DNA from: CAZALT01 sp964485515
GTDB taxonomy: Bacteria > Actinomycetota > Acidimicrobiia > Acidimicrobiales > Acidimicrobilacustridaceae
Direction: 5' to 3'
DNA length: 64,000 nt
NCBI GenBank assembly: GCA_964485515.1
Contig: CAZALT010000003.1
Location: 1 to 64,000, forward strand
Each line of letters starts with the position of its first letter. The stretch's first letter is position 1. The notes beneath the pieces are model-generated. The model saw only the letters and a program-made list of their open reading frames with translations, was not told the DNA's origin and ran no database searches. Of this stretch, positions 15,441-24,583 are shown one piece after another. The position numbers and the translations under genes were made by a program.

Positions 15441-16709
15441 CTATCGGCCGGTAGGAGTAGCCGGGGCGGGTTCGGAGCACGAGGTCGGCGCCGGGTCGCC
15501 GGCCAGGCGGTCGTGCAGCCAGGCATCCACGGCCTGCACCGTGAGCAGCCACGCGGTCGCGTGGTCCCAGGTCGGGTCACGCATCACCTCGACGGGGACC
15601 CCGGCACTGCACATCGATCGGGCCAGGGCTTCGGTGCCCGCGATGGGCACCAGCGGGTCGGCATCGCCGTGAGCCAGCAGGACAGGAACCTCCGACGTGC
15701 CCGGAGCCGGGGTGTTGCGGGCCGCTGCCGCGTTCCAGGCCGGTTGGTTCGCCGGATCGGCGAGGAAGATCTCGTCGAGCGGTCGAGTCGGCGTGTTGGC
15801 GATGCCGCCGGCGCAGGACTGGACGAGCAGGCGGGCGTTGGACGCGGCCTGCTCGTCGACGAGGTCGGTGAGCGCAGGCTCCTCGTAGACGACGCTCCAG
15901 GCCATGGCCGCCTCGGCCAGGTAGGGGAAGACCTCGGGGTCGGTCGTACCGGGCAGGAGGAAGAGCTTCGGGTCCGTCACGGGAGCGACGGCCGCCACGC
16001 CTCGCAGGTCGAGCTCGGGGGCGTAGTGGGCCGCGACCATGCGGGCGAAGAGCACCGCGTGTCCGCCCTGGGAGTGGCCCCAGGCGACGACGGTGCGACC
16101 GCCGCCGATGCTCGACGCGGCCCGCGCCGCGTCGAGCACGTTGTGGCCGGCCGCCTCGCCGACCAGATAGGGATGGATCTCGTCCGTGCCCAGTCCCTCG
16201 TAGTCGGGAGCGGCGACGGCGATGCCGGCCGCGAGCAGCTCGGCGCCACCGGTCAGCTCGAACGGGGTGAACGTCGACGGTGCGCACGCATCACCCAGCC
16301 CCGTGGTCCCGTGGCCCCACACGGCCACGGGATAGCCACCCGGCGGCGGTGCCGTGAGTGGTTTCAGCAGGACGCCTGTGACCGGCACCAGATCGCCGGC
16401 GGGCGTCGTAGAGATGTAGGTGATGCGCTCGCCTGTGGCCGGCAGGTCGGATCCGATGGTCAGGGGTGCCCGATCGAGCACGTCGCCCGGCGTGCCGTCG
16501 GCCAAGACCGTGGGAGGACGGTAGAAGGTGAGCGGCGCCACATCGGACGGCGGTGCCGGTGCGGTAGCTGAGCTGGCCCCGTCTGCGCCGTCGGCCGCGT
16601 TGGCGTCATCGATCCCATCGGCAGGCGAGGAGCACGCCATCGAGACGGCGGTGAGCCCGACCACCAGGGTGCGGACGAACCGACGGTGGGGCATGGAGAG
16701 CGAGCTCAT
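15441..16709 (-). CDS. Secreted lipase-family alpha/beta hydrolase, lipoprotein
   Basis: 422 aa, ATG 16709 overlapping the desaturase stop (ATGA). The N-terminus has HRRFVRTLVVGLTAVSMAC: a twin-Arg-like start and a lipobox with Cys26, so it is probably exported and lipid-anchored. The fold matches secretory lipases (LIP family): GHGTTGLGD, the nucleophile in VAWGHSQGGHAV, an Asp in AHGDADPLVP and the His in TWDHATAW. It would hydrolyse esters or triacylglycerols outside the cell. Coupling to a desaturase suggests a lipid-handling unit. Confidence 0.85.
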   Translation of the reverse strand: MSSLSMPHRRFVRTLVVGLTAVSMACSSPADGIDDANAADGADGASSATAPAPPSDVAPLTFYRPPTVLADGTPGDVLDRAPLTIGSDLPATGERITYISTTPAGDLVPVTGVLLKPLTAPPPGGYPVAVWGHGTTGLGDACAPSTFTPFELTGGAELLAAGIAVAAPDYEGLGTDEIHPYLVGEAAGHNVLDAARAASSIGGGRTVVAWGHSQGGHAVLFARMVAAHYAPELDLRGVAAVAPVTDPKLFLLPGTTDPEVFPYLAEAAMAWSVVYEEPALTDLVDEQAASNARLLVQSCAGGIANTPTRPLDEIFLADPANQPAWNAAAARNTPAPGTSEVPVLLAHGDADPLVPIAGTEALARSMCSAGVPVEVMRDPTWDHATAWLLTVQAVDAWLHDRLAGDPAPTSCSEPAPATPTGR

Positions 16710-17785
16710 CCAGTGGGGGAGGAACGGCCGAGCACCCGCACATGGCGGTAGTGCGAGCGGAGCGCGGCTCGCAGGGTGGGCTGTACCTGGTAGCGGATCC
16801 CGAAGTCGGCACACGTCTGGGCCACGATCGGTGCGATGTCGGGGTAGACGGTGTGCGGCAGGCTCGGGAACAGGTGGTGCTCGGTCTGAAAGTTGAGCCC
16901 GCCGGCGTACCAGGTGACGGCCCGGGCCACGGGTCCGGACCCGTGGCAGAAGTCCACCGACGTGCGGACCTGCCATTCGTGCCACCGGATGGTGGTCGGA
17001 TCGGCGGCGTCGGCGAAGTCGGCTTCCTCGACGGCGTGGGCCAACTGGAACACTGTGCCGAGGAGGAACCCGGAGACGCCGAGGACGACGACGCCGCCGA
17101 CCAACACGACCCACCACGGATGCACGAACATCGGGATGACCAGCATGACGACGACGAACAGCCCCTTGGATCCGACGAGGACGACGTAGTCGACCACGGA
17201 GGGCTTGCGACCGCGCCGGTCGCCCGAGATCGACTCCTGCACCGTGCCGACCACGTCGCCGATGATGATCGATGCGGTGGTGAACCCGTAGACCACCCAG
17301 AGGTAGAGGTGTTGGAACGCATGCCAGAAGCGGTGGCGCTGCGAGGGAGCGAGTCGGGCGAAGGGGGCCATCTCGATGTCGTGGTCCTTGCCGACGATGT
17401 TGGTCGAGACGTGGTGTTGACGGACGTGGCCTTCGATCCAGCGCGTCGAACTACCGCCGATGGCGTTGAGCGAGAGGCCTGCGAGCCGGTTGGCGGTCGA
17501 CAGTCGCCGGGTAGGCGACCGGAAGAAGGCGTTGTGGTTGGCGTCGTGCTGGATGTTGAACCCCACGGCGCCGATCGACAGCGCCAGCGACAGGCAGGCG
17601 ATCCAGCTGAGGATCCAACCGTGGGCGACGAGCACGAGTGCGTAGGAGGTCAGGTACCACGCGGCGACCACCACCGCCTTGCGATGGAGCCGGTCCCGCG
17701 CCGCGATCAAGGTGCCGTCGCTCAGTGCCTCGTCCACGCGCGACACCAGTTGCGGCCCGAAGCTCGATTCCGTGGTCGTCTGCAC
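16706..17785 (-). CDS. Membrane fatty acid desaturase
   Basis: 359 aa from GTG 17785 (AGGGGCGAT upstream). All three His boxes are present: HDANHNAFF at ~85, GHVRQHHVSTN at ~120, and FQTEHHLFPSLP at ~300. Hydrophobic pairs near 42-80 and 200-240 give the usual four-helix membrane layout. The spacing and QTEHHLFP box resemble linoleoyl-CoA/front-end type desaturases, which use O2 and an electron donor to insert a double bond in an acyl chain. A downstream lipase is translationally coupled; a cold shock gene is divergent 210 bp away. Confidence 0.9.
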   Translation of the reverse strand: MQTTTESSFGPQLVSRVDEALSDGTLIAARDRLHRKAVVVAAWYLTSYALVLVAHGWILSWIACLSLALSIGAVGFNIQHDANHNAFFRSPTRRLSTANRLAGLSLNAIGGSSTRWIEGHVRQHHVSTNIVGKDHDIEMAPFARLAPSQRHRFWHAFQHLYLWVVYGFTTASIIIGDVVGTVQESISGDRRGRKPSVVDYVVLVGSKGLFVVVMLVIPMFVHPWWVVLVGGVVVLGVSGFLLGTVFQLAHAVEEADFADAADPTTIRWHEWQVRTSVDFCHGSGPVARAVTWYAGGLNFQTEHHLFPSLPHTVYPDIAPIVAQTCADFGIRYQVQPTLRAALRSHYRHVRVLGRSSPTG

Positions 17786-17995
17786 ATCGCCCCTGATGCT
17801 GTCGCGGCGTGTGGAGTCTCGCCGAAGGCGCGAATCGTACTGGCCTGCTCGGGCGCGTCGGGCATCGGCGGGAGATCCACGGCGCTGCCGAAGGCCGGAT
17901 CGCGAGAATCTGAACGTTCGCCGCCCCGACCGGTTACCCTGTCGACGCGGGTGAGCCACGCTGGTTCGCTCGATCTACACGAAAAAGAGAAATCT

Positions 17996-18196
17996 GTGAC
18001 TACAGGCACCGTGAAGTTCTTCAACAGTGAGAAGGGCTTCGGCTTCATCTCCCGCGAAGGCGGGGACGATGTGTTCGTCCACTACTCCAACATCGCCGGC
18101 GATGGCTACAAGTCGCTCGACGAGGGTCAGCGCGTCGAGTTCGACGTGGCCCCCGGGCGCAAGGGCGAAGAAGCCCAGAACGTTCGAGTCGTCTGA
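17996..18196 (+). CDS. Cold shock protein, CspA family
   Basis: 66 aa from GTG 17996. It has both RNA-binding motifs, KGFGFIS and DDVFVHYSNI, in a single OB fold (TGTVKFFNSEKGFGFISREG). Such proteins are RNA chaperones induced by cold or growth change. It has its own strong terminator at 18214-18254, so it is monocistronic. The divergent neighbour is a desaturase, another typical cold-response function. Confidence 0.95.
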   Translation: MTTGTVKFFNSEKGFGFISREGGDDVFVHYSNIAGDGYKSLDEGQRVEFDVAPGRKGEEAQNVRVV

Positions 18197-18213
18197 TCCA
18201 GACGCAGTTCTGA

Positions 18214-18254
18214 GAACAGCCGTCGGCTTTCGAGCCGGCGGCTGTTCTCGTTTT
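18214..18254 (+). terminator. Intrinsic terminator of the cold shock gene
   Basis: GAACAGCCGTCGGCT and AGCCGGCGGCTGTTC pair over 15 bp with one G-T wobble around a TTCG tetraloop, followed by TCGTTTT. This is a textbook factor-independent terminator 18 bases after the stop codon. Confidence 0.9.
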
Positions 18255-18304
18255 GGCAACACTCGTGTTCTGACGCCACTCGTGTTGGCGACAGATGTCA
18301 GCGG

Positions 18305-20077
18305 TCAGGGCCGGCGAACCACCTTCGTGCCGGCCAGCGAGCCCTCGTCGCGCCACTGCTCGAGGTGGTCGGCGTAGTGCATGAGCGAGCCGGGGAACAC
18401 GGCGCCGCGGGCGGCGAGCATGGTGCGGGCACCTTCGCTGTTCCCGTAACTGGGCGTGCAGGTCTGGTTGTAGCGGGCGAGCGGCCCGGAGTGCTGCCAC
18501 AGGGTGTTCAGCCACTCGTCCTCGGCGTCGACCGTGGCCTCGATCGAGTCGATGCCATCGGTGAGGCAGTGGTCGATGAGCCAGGTGATGTGCGCCGTCG
18601 ACTCCGACAGGAAGTGGACGAAGTTCAATCCGAAGCCGGCTTGGATGAAGCTCACCACGAAGAAGTTCGGGAGCTCGGCGGTCAGGATGCCGTGCAGCGA
18701 GTGGGTGCCGTCGTGCCACCGTTCGCTGAGCTTGACGCCACCGCGGCCAACCGGATCGAAGCCGAGCCGGCTCACCAACCCGGAGGTGATCTCGAATCCC
18801 GATGCGAACACCAGAAGGTCGAGCGGGTACTCCCGGCCGTCGACGACCGGCCCGGCCGGTGACATCTCCCGTACGCCGTATCCGTCGGTGTCGACGAGGT
18901 GCACGTTCGGGAGGTTGAACGCCGGCAGGTAGCCGTCGTGGAAGCAGATGCGCTTGCAGTGCTTGCCGTACCAGGGCTTGAGCTTCTCGGCCGTCTCGGG
19001 GTCGTCGACGACGTCGTCGATGCGGTTGCGGAAGCCTTCCATGATCTCGAAGTCGATGGCTTCGAGCTCGGTTCGCTCCTCCTCGGATGCAGGCTCGCGC
19101 TGGGTGTCGACCTTCAACACCTGACCCCAGCCGTCGTTCACGAGGTCGCGGTCGGGTTGACCGCCGGTGACCACCTCGGTGAAGTTCCGGGTGCGCTCGG
19201 CCTGCCAGCCGGGAGGCTGGGAGCGGAACCACGCCTCGTCGATGGGCTGCTGGCCGCGCACGCCGACGGCCGACGGGGTGCGCTGGAAGACGTAGACCTC
19301 CTTGGCGGTCTTGGCGAGCTGGGGCACGACCTGTACCGAGGTGGCACCGGTGCCGATGATGCCCACGACCTTGTCGTGGAGCTGGTCCATCGGCTCGGTG
19401 GGGTTGCCGCCGGTGTAGTCGTAGTCCCATCGGGTCGTGTGGAACGCTTTGCCGGCGAAGGTGTCGATGCCGTCGATTCCGGGCAGCTTGGCCTTGTGCA
19501 TGAGTCCGCCGGCCGACACGAAGAACTTGGTGCGGATCTGGTCGCCTCGGCTGGTGGTCAGGTCCCAGCGTTTGGCGTCGTCGTCCCACACGAGCGACTC
19601 GACCTCGGTCTGGAACAGGGCGTGGTCGTAGAGGTCGAAGTGGCGGCCGAGCAGCTGGGCGTAGCCGAAGATCTCCGACGCGCTCGCGTACTTCTCGGTG
19701 GGCATGTAGCCCGTCTCCTCCAAGAGGGGGAGGTAGATGGTCGAGTCCACGTCGCACATGCAGCCCGGGTAGCGGTTCCAGTACCAGGTGCCACCGAAGT
19801 CGGCCGCCTTGTCGAGGATCCGGAAGCTCGTGATGCCCCGCTTGGTGAGGTTGATGCCGCTGAGCATCCCGGCCCAACCGCCGCCGAGGACGACGACGTC
19901 GACCTCCTCGGTGACCGCTTCGCGGGTGAAGTCGGGATCGGCCCACGGGTCGCGATCGAGGTGGTGCTCGTCGAGGCTCTCGTACTGGGCCAGGCCCTCC
20001 TCGCGGACGCGCTTGGCGCGTTCTTCGGCATAGCGGGCCTTGGCGTGTTCGATCGTCGACGGGTCAGCGGGGGGCAT
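18305..20077 (-). CDS. Flavin-containing (Baeyer-Villiger type) monooxygenase
   Basis: 590 aa from ATG 20077 with GGAG upstream. A ~75-residue N-terminal extension precedes the FAD Rossmann motif VVVLGGGWAGMLSG. FGGTWYWNRYPGCMCDVDS follows, then the fingerprint FAGKAFHTTRWD (F-x-G-x3-H-x3-W), then the NADPH site GIIGTGATSVQ. This is the architecture of extended Baeyer-Villiger monooxygenases acting on cyclic or steroid ketones. A 16-bp palindrome at 20139-20154 lies upstream. Two other relatives occur at 22119 and 34707. Confidence 0.88.
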   Translation of the reverse strand: MPPADPSTIEHAKARYAEERAKRVREEGLAQYESLDEHHLDRDPWADPDFTREAVTEEVDVVVLGGGWAGMLSGINLTKRGITSFRILDKAADFGGTWYWNRYPGCMCDVDSTIYLPLLEETGYMPTEKYASASEIFGYAQLLGRHFDLYDHALFQTEVESLVWDDDAKRWDLTTSRGDQIRTKFFVSAGGLMHKAKLPGIDGIDTFAGKAFHTTRWDYDYTGGNPTEPMDQLHDKVVGIIGTGATSVQVVPQLAKTAKEVYVFQRTPSAVGVRGQQPIDEAWFRSQPPGWQAERTRNFTEVVTGGQPDRDLVNDGWGQVLKVDTQREPASEEERTELEAIDFEIMEGFRNRIDDVVDDPETAEKLKPWYGKHCKRICFHDGYLPAFNLPNVHLVDTDGYGVREMSPAGPVVDGREYPLDLLVFASGFEITSGLVSRLGFDPVGRGGVKLSERWHDGTHSLHGILTAELPNFFVVSFIQAGFGLNFVHFLSESTAHITWLIDHCLTDGIDSIEATVDAEDEWLNTLWQHSGPLARYNQTCTPSYGNSEGARTMLAARGAVFPGSLMHYADHLEQWRDEGSLAGTKVVRRP

Positions 20078-20138
20078 CACGGACTCCAGTGGTCGAGGAG
20101 CATCTGACGAGGCGTCAGTTGTTGCCCCTACCCTAGGA

Positions 20139-20154
20139 CCAAACGGTCGTTTGG
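20139..20154. promoter_or_regulatory. 16-bp palindrome upstream of the monooxygenase gene
   Basis: CCAAACG-GT-CGTTTGG is a perfect palindrome about 60 bp before the monooxygenase start. A smaller repeat, CTGACG-AGG-CGTCAG, lies at 20104-20118. Both look like operator sites of a TetR- or GntR-like regulator. No regulator gene is adjacent. Confidence 0.5.
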
Positions 20155-20208
20155 ATGAATCGGGTGAAGGTGCTTCCAGGCCGAGGACGAGGATCCGACG
20201 TGGCTCGG

Positions 20209-20943
20209 TCATCGGGGCGTCTTCGTCGCTGCGGACTCGTCGAGGATGCGACGCTTGGTCGCCGCCCACGAGCAGATGGGGCAGGTGAGCAGGTCGTGGT
20301 GCCGGGCCGGGCAGTGCTCCCGACCGAAGTAGATGATCTGGAGGTGGCGGTCGTTCCACGTCTCGACGGGGAACACGGCTTTGAGGTCGCGCTCGGTGCG
20401 CTCGACGGTCGTGCCGTTCGACAGGCCCCAGCGGGCGGCGAGACGGTGGATGTGGGTGTCGACGGCGAAGGCCGGGACGCCGAACGCCTGGGACATCACG
20501 ACGCTCGCCGTCTTGTGGCCCACCCCGGCGAGCGACTCGAGGAACGCCCAATCGGCGACGATCTCGCCGCCGCTGTCGATGATCTGGTTGGCGGCGAGCC
20601 AGAGGTTCCTGGCCTTCGTCGGGGCCAGTCCGATCTCGCGGATCAACGCCAGGATCCGCTCCGGGCCGAGTTCGACCATCTGCTCCGGGGTGGACGCCTC
20701 GGCGAACAACTCCGGGGTCACCTGGTTGACCTTCTTGTCGGTGGTCTGCGCCGAGAGCGCCACCGCCACCAGCAACGTGTAGGGGTCGCGGTGGTCCAGC
20801 GGGATCGGGGGATCAGGGTAGAGGTCGTCGAGGATCTCGCCGATCCGGTCAGCCTTGTCCTGGCGCTTCACCGGCGTGACGATACTCAGCGTGCGAGGTG
20901 ACGCCGCCGACGCCATCGGGTCCTCGGCGATGGCCGCGGTCAC
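20209..20943 (-). CDS. nth: Endonuclease III (DNA N-glycosylase/AP lyase)
   Basis: 244 aa. The helix-hairpin-helix LESLAGVGHKTASVVMSQAF supplies the catalytic Lys, and AVDTHIHRLAARWGL the catalytic Asp. It removes oxidised pyrimidines and nicks the abasic site in base excision repair. The C-terminal cluster region is unusual: HCPARHHDLLTCPICSWAAT has only three Cys with C-x9-C-x2-C spacing, while the standard loop is C-x6-C-x2-C-x5-C. The 4Fe-4S cluster may be absent or differently ligated. ATG 20943 is used; ATG 20916 is possible. Confidence 0.93.
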   Translation of the reverse strand: MTAAIAEDPMASAASPRTLSIVTPVKRQDKADRIGEILDDLYPDPPIPLDHRDPYTLLVAVALSAQTTDKKVNQVTPELFAEASTPEQMVELGPERILALIREIGLAPTKARNLWLAANQIIDSGGEIVADWAFLESLAGVGHKTASVVMSQAFGVPAFAVDTHIHRLAARWGLSNGTTVERTERDLKAVFPVETWNDRHLQIIYFGREHCPARHHDLLTCPICSWAATKRRILDESAATKTPR

Positions 20944-21113
20944 CGGCCCTCCGACGACTCCGGTCCGTTCGTTTCCTCGATCGGCTGGTTCGCTGATTGC
21001 TGTGTCAGGGGTGGTGGGGTAAACCTGTAGATGTATTGCGAGCGGCGCCGGGGGGTCCGGCGTGGTTCGGGCCGGCCGCGCACAGCGGTTCGGTGCACCG
21101 GCCAGGGGGACAG

Positions 21114-22100
21114 ATGCGCGCAGCGATCATCGAAGACGGGCAGTTCCAGATCGGGTCGGTGGCCGATCCGACCCCCGGGCGAGGCGACCTCGTGCTGCGC
21201 GTCACCGGGTGCGGCATCTGCGGATCCGACTTCAAGGCGCGTCCCGCCATGGATGCCGGCACCGTGATGGGCCACGAGTTCTGCGGTGAGGTCGTCGCAG
21301 TCGGCTCCGACGTGACAGGCACATGGAAGGAAGGGATGCGAGCGGCGGTGCTGCCCGTGTTCTCCTGCGGTGCCTGCAGGTGGTGCCACTTGGGCGACGT
21401 CGCGCACTGCGCCAACGCGGCGCTCGTCGGGCTGGGGGGCTCGCCGGGGGCCTTCGCCGAGCTCGTCCGCACCAGCGCCGCGCTGTCGTTCCCGCTGCCC
21501 GATGATGTGCCCGCCGAATGGGGTGCGCTCGTCGAGCCGTTCGCCGTCGGGCTTCACACGGCGCGCATCGCCGACATCCGCGCCGAGGATCGCGTGCTCG
21601 TCATCGGCGGGGGACCGGTCGGGCTCACCACGGCATCGTGGGTGCGTGAGCTGGGCGCGGCGAGCGTCACCGTCTCAGACCCGGCCAGCACGCGGCGTGA
21701 CGCAGCCGCGGACTTCGGTGCCACCGCGGTGCTCGACCCCACCACCGAGGAGCTCGGAGGACCGTACGACGTCGTCATCGACTGCGTCGGCAAGCCCGGC
21801 CTGCTCGACACGTGCGCGCAGGTCGCCGACGTCCACGGGCGCATCGTGATCGCCGGGGTCTGCGCGGAGGTCGACCCCTTCTTCCCGCTCGTCCCACTCC
21901 TCAAGGAGCAGACCATCGCCTTCTCGGTCTACTACCAACCCGAGGAGTTCCAGCGGGTCATCGACGCGTTCGCCACCGGACGCATCGACCCGAGCCCGCT
22001 CATCACCCGCACCGTCGGACTCACCGAGCTCAACGAGACCTTCGACGAGCTCATGGCCGCGCCGAACGACCTCAAGGTCGTCGTCGAGCCCAACACCTGA
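21114..22100 (+). CDS. Zinc-dependent alcohol dehydrogenase (MDR family)
   Basis: 328 aa from ATG 21114 with AGGGGGACAG upstream. Catalytic zinc residues are in VTGCGICGSDFK and MGHEFCGEV; the structural zinc loop CGACRWCHLGDVAHC has four Cys. The Rossmann motif is VLVIGGGPVGLTTAS. It oxidises a secondary or primary alcohol with NAD(P). It is followed by a flavin monooxygenase and an alpha/beta hydrolase on the same strand, so it probably makes the ketone for the next step. Confidence 0.9.
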   Translation: MRAAIIEDGQFQIGSVADPTPGRGDLVLRVTGCGICGSDFKARPAMDAGTVMGHEFCGEVVAVGSDVTGTWKEGMRAAVLPVFSCGACRWCHLGDVAHCANAALVGLGGSPGAFAELVRTSAALSFPLPDDVPAEWGALVEPFAVGLHTARIADIRAEDRVLVIGGGPVGLTTASWVRELGAASVTVSDPASTRRDAAADFGATAVLDPTTEELGGPYDVVIDCVGKPGLLDTCAQVADVHGRIVIAGVCAEVDPFFPLVPLLKEQTIAFSVYYQPEEFQRVIDAFATGRIDPSPLITRTVGLTELNETFDELMAAPNDLKVVVEPNT

Positions 22101-22118
22101 AGCAGCCCAGACCAACAC

Positions 22119-23747
22119 GTGGACGGGAAGATCGTGACCGAAGAATTTGACGTCATCGTCGTGGGTGCCGGGTTCTCCGGCCTCTACTCGCTGCACAAGA
22201 TGCGCGAGATCGGCCTGCGCGCCTGCATCATCGAACGCGCCGACGAGGTCGGGGGCACCTGGCTGTACAACCGCTATCCGGGGGCGCGCTGCGACATCGA
22301 GAGCGTCGAGTACAGCTACAGCTTCTCGCCCGAGCTCGAGCAGGAGTGGACCTGGACCGAGCTGCTGCCCGCCCAGGACGAGATCGAGCGCTACCTGAAC
22401 TTCGTCGCCGATCGTCTGGACCTGCGTCGCGACATCCACTTCGACACCAGCGTCGACGCCATGAGCTTCGACGACGAGACGAGCACCTGGCTGCTCGACA
22501 CCGACACCGGTGAGCAGTACCGAGCGCGCTTCGTCATCGCGGCCACGGGCATCCTGTCCGCGCCGCTCGTGCCCGACATCTCCGGCATCGACTCGTTCGG
22601 GGGCGACACGTTGTTCAGCAGCAGCTTCCCGCGCGACGGCTATGACTTCACCGGCAAGCACGTGGCCATCGTCGGCACCGGCTCGACCGGTGTGCAGGCC
22701 GTCCCCGTCGTCGCCCGCCTGGCCGATCACCTCACGGTGTTCCAGCGCTCCGCCGCCTACACGATGCCGTCGAGCACTCGGCCCTACGAGGAAGGGGAGT
22801 TCGAAGCGCTGCGCGACCGCTACGACGAGATCCGCGCCGCGCAGCGCGAGTCGTCGATCGGCGCCGCCCGGTTGAGCGCCTTCTCCGCGCTGGTCGAGGT
22901 GATCGACAAGCCGCCGATCAAGGAAGCCACCCGGGAGGAGCAGGTTCGGGCGATCGACGAGCGCGGCGTCGCCGGTGCGCTCCTGTGGGGCGACGTCCTG
23001 TTCGACATCGAGGCCAACCGCATGGCCACCGCCCTCTACGGCGAAGCGGTCGCTCGCATCGTCGAGGATCCCGACACCGCGGCTTCGCTCGTTCCCGACT
23101 ACCCGTTCGCGTGCAAGCGCCCGATCATCGACGACGGGTACTACGAGACGTTCAACCGCGACGACGTCACCCTCGTCGACCTGCACAAGGGAGCGATCAC
23201 CGCGGTCACACCCACGGGCATCGACACCGAGCAGGGCTTCTTCGAGCTCGACACCATCTTGTGGGCCACCGGCTTCGATGCCATCACGGGGGCGCTCACC
23301 CGCATCGACATCCGTGGCCGCGACGGCGTGCGCCTGCGTGACGTGTGGCAGACCGAAGGCCCCACGTCGTACCTGGGCACGCAGGTCGCCGGCTTCCCGA
23401 ACCTGTTCATGATCCAGGGTCCGGGCAGTCCGTCAGCCACCACCAACTTCGTCGCGGCGCTCGAGCAGCACATCGAGTGGATCGGCCGTTGCCTGGCCGA
23501 CGTGAAAGCCGGCGGCTACGGGTCCATCGAGGCGCTGCACTCGGCGCAGGACGAGTGGATCGACGCCGCCACCTCTCTCGTGGAGGGCAGCATCGTGGTC
23601 GACCCCTCGTGCAATTCGTGGTGGAACGGGGCCAACGTGCCGGGCAAGAAGCGTCGGTATCTCGCCTACCCGTTGGGCATCCCCGAGTTCCGCCGGGTGT
23701 GCGACGAGATCGCCGACGACGGCTACCCCGGCTTCAAGCTGGTCTGA
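22119..23747 (+). CDS. Flavin-containing monooxygenase, cyclohexanone monooxygenase-like, degenerate fingerprint
   Basis: 542 aa from GTG 22119; GTG 22134 with GGGAAG upstream is an alternative start. FAD motif VIVVGAGFSGLYSL, then EVGGTWLYNRYPGARCDIES as in cyclohexanone monooxygenase-like enzymes, then NADPH motif VAIVGTGSTGVQ. The Baeyer-Villiger fingerprint position reads FGGDTLFSSSFP: the family His and Trp are both Phe. The protein is otherwise full length and well conserved (ILWATGFDAITGAL). It is flanked by an alcohol dehydrogenase and a hydrolase, so an alcohol, ketone, ester, acid route is likely. Confidence 0.85.
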   Translation: MDGKIVTEEFDVIVVGAGFSGLYSLHKMREIGLRACIIERADEVGGTWLYNRYPGARCDIESVEYSYSFSPELEQEWTWTELLPAQDEIERYLNFVADRLDLRRDIHFDTSVDAMSFDDETSTWLLDTDTGEQYRARFVIAATGILSAPLVPDISGIDSFGGDTLFSSSFPRDGYDFTGKHVAIVGTGSTGVQAVPVVARLADHLTVFQRSAAYTMPSSTRPYEEGEFEALRDRYDEIRAAQRESSIGAARLSAFSALVEVIDKPPIKEATREEQVRAIDERGVAGALLWGDVLFDIEANRMATALYGEAVARIVEDPDTAASLVPDYPFACKRPIIDDGYYETFNRDDVTLVDLHKGAITAVTPTGIDTEQGFFELDTILWATGFDAITGALTRIDIRGRDGVRLRDVWQTEGPTSYLGTQVAGFPNLFMIQGPGSPSATTNFVAALEQHIEWIGRCLADVKAGGYGSIEALHSAQDEWIDAATSLVEGSIVVDPSCNSWWNGANVPGKKRRYLAYPLGIPEFRRVCDEIADDGYPGFKLV

Positions 23748-23770
23748 ACGAGAACTTGGTCTGATCTGCG

Positions 23771-24583
23771 ATGCCCTTCCTCCAGCTCGACGACGTCCGT
23801 CTGTTCTTCACCGATGAGGGTCCGACCGACCAGGTGCCTGCTGATTCGGACGATGCCCCGCTCCTCCTCGTCCACGGCTACACCGCCGACTCCCATGACT
23901 GGAGCTGGCAGATCTCACACTTCGCCACCACACGCCGGGTCATCACCGTCGACTTCCGGGGCCACGGTCGATCGAGTGCTCCGGCCGGGGGCTACACGAG
24001 CGCGCAGATCGCCGAGGACCTGCTCGGCATCCTCGATCACCTCGGCATCGAACAAGTCGTCGCGGTCGGGCACTCGATGGGCGGCAGCATCGTGAGCACC
24101 CTCGCGGTCGAGCATCCCGCCCGCGTCGCAGCCGTCGTCACGGTCGACCCCGCGTACCTCCTCGACGACGGCACGGCGCGCGCGCTCGTCCCTGTGCTCG
24201 ACGCCATCGAGGACGATGGCCTCGTTCCGTTCGTGCAGTCCATCGTCGGTGACGGGATGGAGTCGCCTGCCCGCGACATCGGCCTGCGCACCTGGCAGGT
24301 GCGCCGCATCGCCGGCATCGAACCGCACGTCCTCCGTCAGACGCTCATCGGCCAGGTCTCTGGCCTGGTCCTGCTCTCGCAGAGCGAGCCCTACCTGCGC
24401 CGACGGCAGTGCCCCGTGCTCTCGTTCTACGCCGACCCACTGCGCGCCCCGGTGGAGCGTGCCGTCCTCACCGATGATCGTTCGCGCGTCGTGACCTGGG
24501 AAGGCGCCGGTCACTGGCTGCACCAGGAGCGCGCCGCCGAGTTCAACCTGCTCGTGACCACCTGGCTGGACGCACTCGCCTGA
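23771..24583 (+). CDS. Alpha/beta hydrolase, probable esterase or lactonase
   Basis: 270 aa. Oxyanion/strand motifs LLLVHGYTADSHDW and ITVDFRGHGRSS, nucleophile VAVGHSMGGSIV near residue 115, and catalytic His in WEGAGHWLHQE near the C-terminus. There is no signal peptide. It starts 23 bases after the monooxygenase and would hydrolyse the ester or lactone that enzyme makes. The 3' end overlaps a strong hairpin shared with the convergent gene. Confidence 0.87.
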   Translation: MPFLQLDDVRLFFTDEGPTDQVPADSDDAPLLLVHGYTADSHDWSWQISHFATTRRVITVDFRGHGRSSAPAGGYTSAQIAEDLLGILDHLGIEQVVAVGHSMGGSIVSTLAVEHPARVAAVVTVDPAYLLDDGTARALVPVLDAIEDDGLVPFVQSIVGDGMESPARDIGLRTWQVRRIAGIEPHVLRQTLIGQVSGLVLLSQSEPYLRRRQCPVLSFYADPLRAPVERAVLTDDRSRVVTWEGAGHWLHQERAAEFNLLVTTWLDALA

